This document shows positions 1 through 7,987 of a stretch of 64,000 bases of DNA, piece after piece; position 1 is the first letter of the stretch, and every line of letters begins with the position of its first letter. Source of the DNA: a bacterium (GTDB taxonomy: Bacteria; Myxococcota_A; Bradymonadia; UBA7976; UBA1532); assembly GCA_030426085.1 (NCBI GenBank), contig JAUHYW010000028.1, positions 36,280 through 100,279 on the forward strand, read 5' to 3'. Made by a program: the position numbers and the translations under genes. Under the pieces are notes generated by a model. The model saw nothing but the letters and a program-made list of their open reading frames with translations, made no database searches and was not told where the DNA came from.

Positions 1-290
1 GCCAGCGGCCGGCCGTCGTCCAGCCGGCGCAGCGCGCCGACGCCGTCGGGGGCCACCCCGAGCACCACGCGCCCGTCGTCGGGCCACGGCGGATCCTGGA
101 AGTCGATGCGATCGGTGATGGCGTAGCGCAAGATCATGTAGTCGCCCTGCATCAACGACCGGGGATCGACCGGCGCCAGCTCGAGCAGGACCAGCCGCCC
201 ATCGACCAAGGTCGCCTCCTTGGCCGCGATCAGCCAGCCGACGAGCCCCAGGACGAGGGCCAGCCCCAGCGCGATCAGCGGGCGGTTCAT
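1..290 (-). CDS. GDYXXLXY-domain membrane-associated protein (C-terminus cut off)
   Basis: Translating the minus strand from the ATG at 290 gives a hydrophobic N-terminal segment (ALGLALVLGLVGWLIAAKE) and then LMQGDYMILRYAI, which holds the signature GDYxxLxY motif of this family. The family has no known biochemical function; members are small periplasm-facing proteins with one N-terminal anchor and are typically encoded after DUF2157 and DUF4401 membrane proteins, as here. The start overlaps the stop of the DUF4401 gene by four bases, so translation is probably coupled. The reading frame is open to base 1, so the C-terminal part lies outside the window. Family assignment is strong because of the motif and the neighbours; the function is unknown. 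Confidence 0.85.
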   Translation of the reverse strand, partial: MNRPLIALGLALVLGLVGWLIAAKEATLVDGRLVLLELAPVDPRSLMQGDYMILRYAITDRIDFQDPPWPDDGRVVLGVAPDGVGALRRLDDGRPL

Positions 291-1342
291 CGCGCCCCCC
301 GCCGGCGCAGGAGCAAGCGCGCGAGCAGGACGAGGGCGCCGGCGCCGGCCAGCGCGCCGGCCTTGGCGAAGAGGGTCAACTCCATCTGGTAGTACCAGGC
401 GCCGAGGAAGCCGGCGAAGAAGAAGACCGCCCCGCCGAACAGGACCGGGTGCCCCCGGTGGACCGCGACGAGGACCGCCAGCGCGGCGGCGGCGACCCCG
501 GGTGTCGAGCGGGCGATCACGACGGCGGCCGCCAGCAGCGCGAAGGCGGCCACGAGGCGCCCCGCGCTCTCCGGCCGGGGCCGGATCAGGCCGTGGTCGG
601 CGGCGATGGCGGCGATGGCCACGGCCAGCGGCAGGACGACGCCCGCGCCCCCGGCGGTCACGAAGTCGTCGGCCAACCAGGGCAGCGACAGCGTGGCCAG
701 CGTCGCGGCGAGCCCGAAGCCCAGCGGCAGGTGCAGATCGGCCCAGCGGCTCGCCTGGATGCGGGTCTCGAAGCGGAAGACCGCCCACAGGCCGCCGCCG
801 ACGGCGGTCAGCGCCGCCGCGACGGCCCACGGCGAGCGCCCCGAGATCTCGAAGGCGAGCGCGGCGAGCCCCAGGGCGCCGATCAGGGTGCTCAGGAAGC
901 GGTGCACCGGGTCGGGCATCGCGACGAGCAGCGCGCCGCCGAGCGCCGCGGCGGCGAAGCCACCGGTCACGACGCCCTCCTGTTCGGCGGCGAAGCCGAT
1001 GACCAGGGCGTGCCCGGCGACGCTCACGCTGAGCGCGAACTGGGTGCGGAAGACGCTGCCCGGCCCCGCGGTGCGGCGAAGCGCGACGCCGACGCCGATC
1101 GCGACGAGGCCGGTGAAGACGCCCATGCTGCCGTTGGCCAGATCGAGCAGGATCGCCAGCACGAGCAGGATGATCGCGCACAGCCACGCCCCGAAGCCGA
1201 CCAGCGCCCGGATGGCCCACGGGGACTCGCCGCCCTCGTCGTCATGCGCGTTCAGCGCGGCGCGGGCCGCCTCGGGGTCGATCCCCGCCTCGCGCAGCAG
1301 CGCGCCCACCGTCGGGCGGCGGATGACGGGCCCGTCCACCAT
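287..1342 (-). CDS. DUF4401-domain integral membrane protein
   Basis: A 351-residue protein. About 50 soluble residues are followed by roughly ten hydrophobic segments rich in Ala, Gly, Val and Leu, and a basic tail (LLLRRRGAR). This is the architecture of DUF4401, which is nearly always encoded between DUF2157 and GDYXXLXY proteins. I chose the ATG at 1342 because it overlaps the stop of the upstream DUF2157 gene (the stop occupies 1342-1344), and the upstream extension of the frame only reads through that gene in another frame. No catalytic motif is visible. The role is unknown; the conserved trio suggests a membrane complex. Confidence 0.85.
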   Translation of the reverse strand: MVDGPVIRRPTVGALLREAGIDPEAARAALNAHDDEGGESPWAIRALVGFGAWLCAIILLVLAILLDLANGSMGVFTGLVAIGVGVALRRTAGPGSVFRTQFALSVSVAGHALVIGFAAEQEGVVTGGFAAAALGGALLVAMPDPVHRFLSTLIGALGLAALAFEISGRSPWAVAAALTAVGGGLWAVFRFETRIQASRWADLHLPLGFGLAATLATLSLPWLADDFVTAGGAGVVLPLAVAIAAIAADHGLIRPRPESAGRLVAAFALLAAAVVIARSTPGVAAAALAVLVAVHRGHPVLFGGAVFFFAGFLGAWYYQMELTLFAKAGALAGAGALVLLARLLLRRRGAR

Positions 1343-2412
1343 CAGCGGGCCCCCGCGCGCCACATGCGGCGCAGCCAGGTCGCCGCGCCGCCGACCTGCC
1401 CCACGACGGCGAACGCGAGCAGCAGCAGGCCGCCCTGCTCGAGATCCCAGGCCTCGAAGACGACCCGGGCGAGGGCCACGGTCACCAGCACGATCGCCGA
1501 CGTCAGCGCCGCGGTCGCCAGGACCAGATCGATCGGCCGGCGGCGCCCGACGCCCAGGCTCCACCCGCCGCCCACCAGCGCGACCGCGACGCCGAGCAAC
1601 GCGGCCCACGACTGCTCGCCGCCGCCGTCGAGGATCGCGACGAGCCCGGCCACGGTCAGCGCGGCGTAGCACCCGACGCCGAACACCCGCACCAGCCAGC
1701 GGGCCGGCCGGCGGGCTTCGGGCAGCGCCTCGGCCACGGCCCAGGCCAGCGCGGGCGGTCCGGCCACCATCACCCACTGCGCGATCTCGCCCGGCCGCCC
1801 GTCGGCCCCGGCGCTCACCGCGCCCTGCTCGATGGCCAGCCACAGCGCCAGATCGCCGACGAGTACCCACAGCGCGATCAGCGGTTCGAAGCGCGAGGCG
1901 AGCACCCACGGGACGAGCAGCCCGGCCCACGCCGCGAAGAGCGTCCAGGCGTCGGCGCCGGTCTGATAGACCTGCCCGTAGACCGCCAGCAGCGCCCCGG
2001 TCAGCCCGCCGGCGGCGGTCAGCGCGACCCGGCCCGAGCGGCGGTCGGGGGCCCACAGCGCCCAGCCCCCGGCGGCGAGGACCGCCGCGATGGCCGATCC
2101 CAGCTTCTCGGCGGCGCCCAGCGCGGCCCAGTTCCCGGCGAAGAAGTAGATGACCGCCGCCACGCACAGCCCCGCGCCGAGCGCCAGCAGGAGGCGGTCG
2201 AGCACGAGCGCCCAGCCGGCCGCGTCGGGCCCGGCGCTGGCCCGGGCGAGCAGCGCGTCGAGCGTGGAGGCGTCGATCACCCCCCGCCGGTGCAACGCCC
2301 GGATCCGGGCGCCGGTCGCGGCCTCGTCGAGCGGGTCGTGGCCCTCGCTCACGCCGCCCTCGCGCGTCGCGCGGTCCGCCGTCAGCGAGCCATGGGCAGC
2401 GTCTCCGGTCAT
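1342..2412 (-). CDS. DUF2157-domain integral membrane protein
   Basis: A 356-residue protein that starts with a short soluble region containing an RALHRRGVIDASTLDAL helix, typical of the DUF2157 N-terminus. About ten transmembrane segments follow, with the family-like stretch VAAVIYFFAGNWAAL. It is the first gene of a three-gene operon with DUF4401 and GDYXXLXY, each joined by a start/stop overlap. The ATG at 2412 was chosen; a GTG at 2352 (VSEGHDPL) is a plausible alternative that would remove 20 polar residues. The 81 bases upstream separate it from a divergent regulator gene and should hold both promoters, but I see no clear -35/-10 pair there. Function unknown. Confidence 0.85.
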   Translation of the reverse strand: MTGDAAHGSLTADRATREGGVSEGHDPLDEAATGARIRALHRRGVIDASTLDALLARASAGPDAAGWALVLDRLLLALGAGLCVAAVIYFFAGNWAALGAAEKLGSAIAAVLAAGGWALWAPDRRSGRVALTAAGGLTGALLAVYGQVYQTGADAWTLFAAWAGLLVPWVLASRFEPLIALWVLVGDLALWLAIEQGAVSAGADGRPGEIAQWVMVAGPPALAWAVAEALPEARRPARWLVRVFGVGCYAALTVAGLVAILDGGGEQSWAALLGVAVALVGGGWSLGVGRRRPIDLVLATAALTSAIVLVTVALARVVFEAWDLEQGGLLLLAFAVVGQVGGAATWLRRMWRAGAR

Positions 2413-2493
2413 CGGTTCGACGATGCACGAACCGGAGGCGGGCGTCCATGGGACGGGTGTTGAATCCGGGAGAGCGCGCCTCATACTGAGGCG

Positions 2494-5082
2494 ATGCAGC
2501 CCCCTCCCCCGCGCGACCCGGGCGACGAGATCCGACGCTGGCTGGACGGCGACGGCCGCTGGCTGACCGTGGTCGGGCCGCCGGGCATCGGCAAGAGCCG
2601 GCTCGTGCAGCGGATCGTCGCCGAATCCAAGGCCGCCGTGACGGTCCTCGACCCCCCGCCCGAGCCCGAGTCGGTGACCGCGGTCGAGCAGCGGACCATC
2701 GCCGTGAGCTGCCTGCGTCACCGGCACCCCGACGAGGCGGTGATCGAGGTCGGCCCGCTGCCCGGCGAGCGAGCGGCGCGGCTCTTCGTCGAGCGGGCCC
2801 GCCGGTTGGGGATCACGGCCGCCTTGCCCGACGCGGCGGTCGGCGCGCTGGTCGACCGCGTCGAGGGCCACCCCCAGGCGCTCGACCTGCTCGCGGGGCG
2901 GCTGACCGTGCTGACCCTCGACGCGCTGCTCGACCGCCTCGACCAGCCGCCCGAAGCCGGCGTCGATCCGCTGATGCACGCCGCGCGCGCCCCGTGGGAC
3001 GGCCTGCGGCGGCGCCTCGATGTGGCTTGGAGCGCCCTCGATCCCCCGGCGCGGGACACCCTGCGTCACTGCGCGCTGTTCGCCGGCCCCTTCACCGCCG
3101 ACGACGTCGCCCGGATCGGCGGCGGCGATCGGCTCGACGCGCTCCAGACGCTGCGCGATCACAGCCTGCTCACGCCGGGCCCCGCGCTGCCCGCGGTCAT
3201 CCGGCGCTACGTCGCCGCCTGCCACGGGGCGCCCGATCCCGCGGCCCGCGCGCGTCATCGGCGCTGGGTCGCGCAGCGGGCCGCCGATCTGGCCGGTCGG
3301 GCGATCGAGCCGGACGCCATCCCGGCGATCGCCGCGTTCGAACCCGAGCTGCGGCGCGCTATCGATGCCATCGAGGCCCCTCCCTGGGATGGCTCGACTG
3401 GCATCCCGCCCGATGACATGAAGGGCTCCGCTGGCATCCCCCTCGATCGGGTAGCCGCCTGCGACGGGGCCCGAGCCCTCGCGGCGCTGTACGAGCACCG
3501 GGGCGACCCGCGGGCGGCCGAGACCGCGGCGCTCGCCGCCCGCCTCGCGCCGGGTGACGATCGGGCGCGGTGGGTGGCCGGTCACATCTGCGCCGCCCGG
3601 GCTGCGCGCCTCGCCGGCGACATCGACGGATCACGAGCCTGGCTCGCGGCGACCGCGGCCGACGTCGAGGGGCCCGATCCCCCGGTCGGCCCGCGCCTCG
3701 CCTCGCGCCACGCCTCGGAGCAGGCCGCGATCGAGATGCTGGCCGGCGATCTCGCGCGCGCGGCCGAGCTGGGGGAGTCCGCGCTGGCCCTCGCCCGCTG
3801 CTCGCGGGATCCCCTGCTCGAAGCCCGGGCGCTGGTGAACCTGGGCGGCACCCGGCACTGGCAGAATCGCCTCGACGACGCCGTCGCGGCCTACGCCGCC
3901 GCCCGCGCGATCAGCCGCCGCCTGGGCGCGACCCGGCTGGTCTGCATCAGCGCGGCCAACCTGTGCCTCGTCGACATCGTGCGGGGGCACCTGCCCGACG
4001 CCCGGGCCTCCGGCGAAGAGGCGCTGACGGCCTTCGTGGCCCTCGGGGACCGCCGGGGCGAGGGCACGGCCCGCAACAACCTGGGCATGATCGCGCTCGA
4101 GACCGATCGGCTCGACGAGGCGGCCGCGCACTTCGAAGCGGCCGCCCGCTGCCACGACGCCGTCGGCTTCCGCCAGCATGCGGCCTATGCCCGGCTGAAC
4201 CTGGCCGAGATCGCCCTCGAGCGGGGCGACCGGACGCGGCACGACCGGCTGGTCGAGCGGCTGACGGTGCTCAACCACGGGCACCCCGGGGCCCGGGTGC
4301 CGATCCCCGGCGAGGGTCCGCTCAACGACCGGGCGCTGGCGCTGCATCTGCATCGCTCCCGGGCGCGCTCGGCGCTGGTGCGGGGCGAGCCCGACGCAGC
4401 CGAGGCCGCCTTGGAGCGGGGCCGGGCGGCGTCGAGCGGCGGCGGCCCGGCGCCGGAGCGGGCCGAGTTCGAGGCGCTGGCGGTCCGGGTCGCGCTGGCC
4501 CGGGGGGACGTGGACGCGGCCCGCGCCGCCTGGCGCCGGGCGCGGGACGCCGCCGAGGGCCACACCGCCGACCGTCTCGCTGCGCGGGTCGCGGTGCTGG
4601 GGGTGGCCGTGGGCGCGCGGAGCGGCGAGGACGCGGCGGTGATCCTCGCCGACGCGCTCGCCGCGATGCCGAGCTCGCTGGCCCTCCGTCGGACGCTGCG
4701 CGCCGTCTGGCCCCGCCTGCCCCGCGCCGCCCGCCGCGAAGCCCGGGCCCGCGGGGTGCCCCCGCCGTCGCTGTGCCTCGACCCGATGACCCACGAGGTC
4801 CGCACGCCCGACGGGCGCTGGATCTCGCTGGACCGCCGGCGCCTGCTGTGGACGCTGCTCGGGGTGCTGTTCGATGCCGACGGGCCGCTGGATCCCGAGG
4901 CGGTCATCGCCGCGGTCTGGCCCGGCGAGCAGATCCAGCCGGACGCGGCCAGCAACCGCCTCTACAACGCGATCGCCCTGCTGCGAAGGGCGGGCCTCGG
5001 CGTGCGCCTGGAGCGGGTCGACGCCGGCTATCGCCTCGACCCGGCGCTGCGCCGGGCCCGGCTCGATCTCGACGCGCCATAG
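2494..5082 (+). CDS. STAND-type ATPase regulator with TPR region and C-terminal winged helix
   Basis: An 862-residue protein. Residues 21-40 carry a Walker A loop (VVGPPGIGKSR). The region to about residue 290 resembles the NB-ARC/AAA ATPase of LuxR- and AfsR-type regulators. Residues about 320-700 are helical repeats of TPR type (for example ARNNLGMIALETDRLDEAA). The last 100 residues look like an OmpR/trans_reg_C winged helix (SLDRRRLLWTLLGVLFDADG ... NRLYNAIALLRRAGLGVRL ... GYRLDP). The DNA-binding part is therefore at the C-terminus, the reverse of SARP/AfsR proteins. An 11-residue unit is tandemly duplicated near residue 299 (DGSTGIP / KGSAGIP). It presumably senses a ligand through the TPRs and controls transcription; its target is unknown, though the divergent DUF2157 operon is an obvious candidate. 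Confidence 0.8.
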   Translation: MQPPPPRDPGDEIRRWLDGDGRWLTVVGPPGIGKSRLVQRIVAESKAAVTVLDPPPEPESVTAVEQRTIAVSCLRHRHPDEAVIEVGPLPGERAARLFVERARRLGITAALPDAAVGALVDRVEGHPQALDLLAGRLTVLTLDALLDRLDQPPEAGVDPLMHAARAPWDGLRRRLDVAWSALDPPARDTLRHCALFAGPFTADDVARIGGGDRLDALQTLRDHSLLTPGPALPAVIRRYVAACHGAPDPAARARHRRWVAQRAADLAGRAIEPDAIPAIAAFEPELRRAIDAIEAPPWDGSTGIPPDDMKGSAGIPLDRVAACDGARALAALYEHRGDPRAAETAALAARLAPGDDRARWVAGHICAARAARLAGDIDGSRAWLAATAADVEGPDPPVGPRLASRHASEQAAIEMLAGDLARAAELGESALALARCSRDPLLEARALVNLGGTRHWQNRLDDAVAAYAAARAISRRLGATRLVCISAANLCLVDIVRGHLPDARASGEEALTAFVALGDRRGEGTARNNLGMIALETDRLDEAAAHFEAAARCHDAVGFRQHAAYARLNLAEIALERGDRTRHDRLVERLTVLNHGHPGARVPIPGEGPLNDRALALHLHRSRARSALVRGEPDAAEAALERGRAASSGGGPAPERAEFEALAVRVALARGDVDAARAAWRRARDAAEGHTADRLAARVAVLGVAVGARSGEDAAVILADALAAMPSSLALRRTLRAVWPRLPRAARREARARGVPPPSLCLDPMTHEVRTPDGRWISLDRRRLLWTLLGVLFDADGPLDPEAVIAAVWPGEQIQPDAASNRLYNAIALLRRAGLGVRLERVDAGYRLDPALRRARLDLDAP
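3388..3440 (+). repeat. in-frame tandem 33-bp repeat with GATGGC-type palindromic core
   Basis: Two copies of a GCTCSRCTGGCATCCC-like core lie at 3392-3407 and 3425-3440, 33 bases apart and in frame, encoding DGSTGIPPDD and KGSAGIPLDR. The first copy belongs to an 18-base near-palindrome (GATGGCTCGACTGGCATC, 3388-3405) that differs at one base from a sequence at 28484 in the helicase gene. The insert falls between the ATPase and TPR parts of the regulator. Confidence 0.5.
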
Positions 5083-5110
5083 GCGCTACGGGGCGTCGAG
5101 GTCGAGCCGG
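5058..5110. terminator. bidirectional hairpin spanning both gene ends
   Basis: The arms 5058-5078 and 5090-5110 are reverse complements at 19 of 21 positions around an 11-base loop that contains the stop codons of both converging genes. The arms are coding: each gene's last codons lie in one arm, so both proteins end in the same residues, Leu-Asp-Leu-Asp-Ala-Pro. The stem is strong enough to act as a terminator in both directions; no U-tract is visible. Confidence 0.65.
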
Positions 5111-5751
5111 AGCGCGTGCACGATGACGCTGTGATCGGCCGCGTACCACCGCAGGTTGCGCGCCGGGCAGCCCAGCTCGGCGAGCAGCTCGCACAGCGCG
5201 CCGAGGTCGTGGGCCGCCAGATCGGGCAGGTCGTTCAGCTCGGCCGGCGGCACCCGGCTGCGGTCGTTGACGTAGAGCACCAGCCCGGTCCGGGCCAGCC
5301 GCACCAGTCGGGTCAGCGCCCGGCGATCGCAGGCGGCCTGATCCGGCTGGCGCACCGCGAGCGAGCCCAGCGACATGACCCAGTCGAAGCCGGTGTGCCC
5401 CAGGTCGAGGGCGTCGAAGTCGGCGCAGACGAAGGTCGCGTCCGGATCGTCGCCATAGCGCCGGATCGCGGCCCGGTGGGGGCCTTCGAGCAGCTCCACG
5501 CCGACGTAGGCCCCCCGGAAGCCGCGGGCCCGCAGCTCGCCGAGCAGGTGCCCCTCCCCCGAGCCGACGTCGAGCACGCTGCGGGCGGCGGTCCAGTCGG
5601 TCAGCGGATCGGCGCAGGCGGCGGCCCAGGTCTGCCGGGCGGCGTGCAGGTCGGGCCAGCCGAGGGTGTTGCCCATGCGGTCGTGGTAGTCGGCGTAGAA
5701 TGCGCGCACCCGCGCGGCGTGCGCCTCGGCAGAGTCGGCGGGATCGACCAT
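5086..5751 (-). CDS. class I SAM-dependent methyltransferase
   Basis: A 221-residue protein with the SAM-binding motif I at residues 59-68 (VLDVGSGEGH), an acidic residue after the second strand (YVGVELLEG), motif II-like CADFDALDL and a hydrophobic strand WVMSLGSLAV. This is the core of a Rossmann-fold class I methyltransferase. No substrate-defining domain is present, so the acceptor (small molecule, lipid or protein) cannot be told. It is monocistronic, divergent from the DprE1-like gene and convergent with the STAND regulator. The ATG at 5751 has no clear Shine-Dalgarno sequence, but a GATACG hexamer lies eight bases upstream, so a leaderless transcript is possible. Confidence 0.8.
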   Translation of the reverse strand: MVDPADSAEAHAARVRAFYADYHDRMGNTLGWPDLHAARQTWAAACADPLTDWTAARSVLDVGSGEGHLLGELRARGFRGAYVGVELLEGPHRAAIRRYGDDPDATFVCADFDALDLGHTGFDWVMSLGSLAVRQPDQAACDRRALTRLVRLARTGLVLYVNDRSRVPPAELNDLPDLAAHDLGALCELLAELGCPARNLRWYAADHSVIVHALRLDLDAP

Positions 5752-5857
5752 GCCGGGACCGTATCAGATCGCCCGCGGCGCCTTGAATCGCCGGTCGCCG
5801 CTGATGCATCGTATCGCCCGCCCGGGCGCCGGCCCGGTCCGACCGAGGAGGCCGCCG

Positions 5858-7225
5858 ATGGAGCGCTGGGCCGAACAGGAACTGCACGGGTGGGGCCGCC
5901 ACCCCCGGCTGCCGGCCGAGGTGGCCCGCCCCGAGCGGCGGCGCGAGGTCCGGGCGGCCCTCGCCGATCGGGGCGGCAAGCCGCTGCTGGCCCACGGCCT
6001 CGGGCGCAGCTACGGCGACGCGGCCCTGATCGACGGGGGGCGGGTGGTCCTGACCCGGCGGCTGGACAAGATGCTCGACTTCGACCCGATCACCGGCTGG
6101 GTCCGGGTCGAGGCCGGGGTCACGCTCAAAGCCCTCATCGAGACCTTCCTGCCCCGCGGCTTCTGGCCCCCGGTCGTCGCCGGCACCTGGTTCGTGACCG
6201 TCGGCGGGGCCATCGCCAGCGACATCCACGGCAAGAACCACCACGCCGACGGCACGTTCGCCGACCACGTCCGCCGGGTCGAGATCCTGACCGCGAGCGG
6301 CGAGATCGTCACCTGCGACGCCGAGACCGAGCCCGAGCTGTTCTGGGCCACCGTCGGCGGCATGGGCCTGACCGGGGTCATCCTGGCGGCCGACGTCAAG
6401 CTGCGGCCGGTGCACAACGCCTACTTCGAGGTCGAGAGCCTGCGGGTCGCGAACCTGGATCACTTCTTCGAAGTCAGCGCCGACAGCGCCCACTTCACCC
6501 ACACCGTCACCTGGCTCGACTCGCTGGCCACCGGCGATGCCATGGGCCGGGGCATCTTCATGCGCGGGCGCCACGCCGAGCCGGGGGCCGAGCCCACCGG
6601 CGGGGCCCTGGCGAAGCTGGCCGCGAAGCTCTCGCCGCTGCTCGACGTGCCGCTCGATCTGCCCGACTGGCTGATGAACAGCTTCACCATGCGGCTGTTC
6701 AACGAGGGCTTCTATCACAAGCACCCCAAGGGCGTGGTCCGCGGGGTGCAGCACTTCGCGCCGTACTTCTTCCCGCTGGACTTCATCCGCAACTGGAACC
6801 GGGGCTACGGATCGCGGGGGCTCTTGCAGTATCAACTCGTGGTGCCCCGGGATCCGGAGCATCGGGTCATCCGCGAGATCCTCGGCGCGGTCAGCGGGGC
6901 GGGCATGCCCTCGTTCCTGACCGTCTTCAAGGAGTTCGGCGACTCGACCCACCCCTGGCTCTCGTTCCCCCGCCCGGGGGTGACCCTGGCGCTGGACTTC
7001 CCCAACATGGGATCGGGCGTGCATCACTTGTTCGATCGGCTCGACGGGCTCGTCGCCGACGCCGGCGGGCGGGTCTATCTGACCAAGGACGCCCGCCTGC
7101 CTCGGGAGACCTTCCGCCGGATGTACCCCGACTGGACCGAGTGGCGGGCGGCGCGCGATCGCTGGGATCCGGACCACGTCTTCCAGTCGGCGCTCGGTCA
7201 GCGGCTCGGCCTGTCGGGAGATTGA
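5858..7225 (+). CDS. dprE1: FAD-linked oxidase, DprE1-like (decaprenylphosphoryl-ribose 2'-oxidase family)
   Basis: A 455-residue flavoprotein. The FAD-binding region carries GLGRSYGDAAL (residues 47-57) and GGAIASDIHGKNHH (116-129), the latter almost the same as in mycobacterial DprE1. The C-terminus (LTKDARLPRETFRRMYPDW ... DPDHVFQSALGQRL) also follows DprE1. In mycobacteria DprE1 oxidises the 2'-OH of polyprenyl-phospho-ribose and DprE2 then reduces the keto intermediate, epimerising ribose to arabinose. The position of the benzothiazinone-reactive Cys of mycobacterial DprE1 is Ala378 here (PGVTLALDFP). The start at 5858 follows GAGGAG seven bases upstream; the frame could extend upstream to 5750 but would lack a good ribosome site. 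The next gene begins two bases after the stop. The lipid carrier and sugar are inferred only. Confidence 0.85.
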   Translation: MERWAEQELHGWGRHPRLPAEVARPERRREVRAALADRGGKPLLAHGLGRSYGDAALIDGGRVVLTRRLDKMLDFDPITGWVRVEAGVTLKALIETFLPRGFWPPVVAGTWFVTVGGAIASDIHGKNHHADGTFADHVRRVEILTASGEIVTCDAETEPELFWATVGGMGLTGVILAADVKLRPVHNAYFEVESLRVANLDHFFEVSADSAHFTHTVTWLDSLATGDAMGRGIFMRGRHAEPGAEPTGGALAKLAAKLSPLLDVPLDLPDWLMNSFTMRLFNEGFYHKHPKGVVRGVQHFAPYFFPLDFIRNWNRGYGSRGLLQYQLVVPRDPEHRVIREILGAVSGAGMPSFLTVFKEFGDSTHPWLSFPRPGVTLALDFPNMGSGVHHLFDRLDGLVADAGGRVYLTKDARLPRETFRRMYPDWTEWRAARDRWDPDHVFQSALGQRLGLSGD

Positions 7226-7226
7226 A

Positions 7227-7961
7227 TTGAGCGTATTGATCCTGGGCGCGACCTCCCGGGTCGCCCGTGAGGTCGCGCAGCGCTACGCCGAGGCGGGGCA
7301 CGCGGTCGCCATCGCCGCCCGCGACGAGGACGAGGCGAAGCGCATCGCCGCCGACGTCGAGGTCCGCCGCGAGGTGCCGACCCGCGCGCTGCGGTTCGAC
7401 GCGACCGACTTCGAAAGCCACCCCGCGCTGGTGGCCGAGGTCGAGGCCGCGCTCGGCCCGGTCGAGGTCACCGTCGTGGCCTTCGGCGACATGGGCGATC
7501 AAGAGGCCGCCGAACAGGACTTCGCCGCCGCGAAGCGGGTCATCGACGTCAACTACACCGGCGCGGCGAGCGCCTGTGAGGCGGCGGCGGCGGTCATGCA
7601 GCCCCGGGGGCGCGGGGCCATCATCGGCATCACCTCGGTGGCCGGCGATCGGGGTCGGCAGAGCAACTACTTCTATGGCAGCGCCAAGGGCGCCTTCACG
7701 CTGTATCTGCAAGGGCTGCGCAACCGGTTGCACCCGGACGGCGTGCGGGTGCTGACCGTGCGGCTGGGCTTCGTCGACACCCGCATGACCTATGGCATGG
7801 AGACCGGCATCCCCATCGCCGATCCGGCCGCGATCAGCCGCCAGATCGTCGACGCGGTCGAGCGCGGGGCCGACGATGTCTACCTGCCTCGATTCTGGCG
7901 CGGCATCATGGGTGTCATCCGGGCCATCCCCGAAGGGGTCTTCAAGCGCCTGAAGCTGTGA
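7227..7961 (+). CDS. dprE2: short-chain dehydrogenase/reductase, DprE2-like
   Basis: A 244-residue SDR. The nucleotide-binding GATSRVA is at residues 7-13, catalytic Ser137 (ITSVAG), Tyr150 and Lys154 (YFYGSAKG). Stretches such as FDATDFESHPALVAEVEAALG, VAFGDMGDQ and DVNYTGAAS, and the C-terminal VRLGFVDTRMTYGM, resemble DprE2, the NADH-dependent partner that reduces the 2-keto intermediate made by DprE1. The start is a TTG at 7227, two bases after the oxidase stop; the upstream gene's end supplies the GGGAG ribosome site. The pairing strongly suggests a two-step epimerase. No UbiA-type prenyltransferase or arabinosyltransferase is in the window, so the final product is unknown. Confidence 0.85.
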   Translation: MSVLILGATSRVAREVAQRYAEAGHAVAIAARDEDEAKRIAADVEVRREVPTRALRFDATDFESHPALVAEVEAALGPVEVTVVAFGDMGDQEAAEQDFAAAKRVIDVNYTGAASACEAAAAVMQPRGRGAIIGITSVAGDRGRQSNYFYGSAKGAFTLYLQGLRNRLHPDGVRVLTVRLGFVDTRMTYGMETGIPIADPAAISRQIVDAVERGADDVYLPRFWRGIMGVIRAIPEGVFKRLKL

Positions 7962-7987
7962 GCCGGGGGCGCCCTACCGGTCCCGGC
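7962..7987. terminator. candidate terminator hairpin after dprE2
   Basis: GCCGGG at 7962-7967 and CCCGGC at 7982-7987 form a six-base GC stem directly after the dprE2 stop and overlapping the last codons of the converging lipoprotein gene. It is short, with a 14-base loop and no U-tract, so only a candidate. Confidence 0.3.

Noticed and set aside
287..2449. Single 720-residue protein covering DUF4401 and upstream
   Set aside because: The N-terminal half is an out-of-frame read of the DUF2157 gene; an ATG at 1342 begins the true DUF4401 protein.
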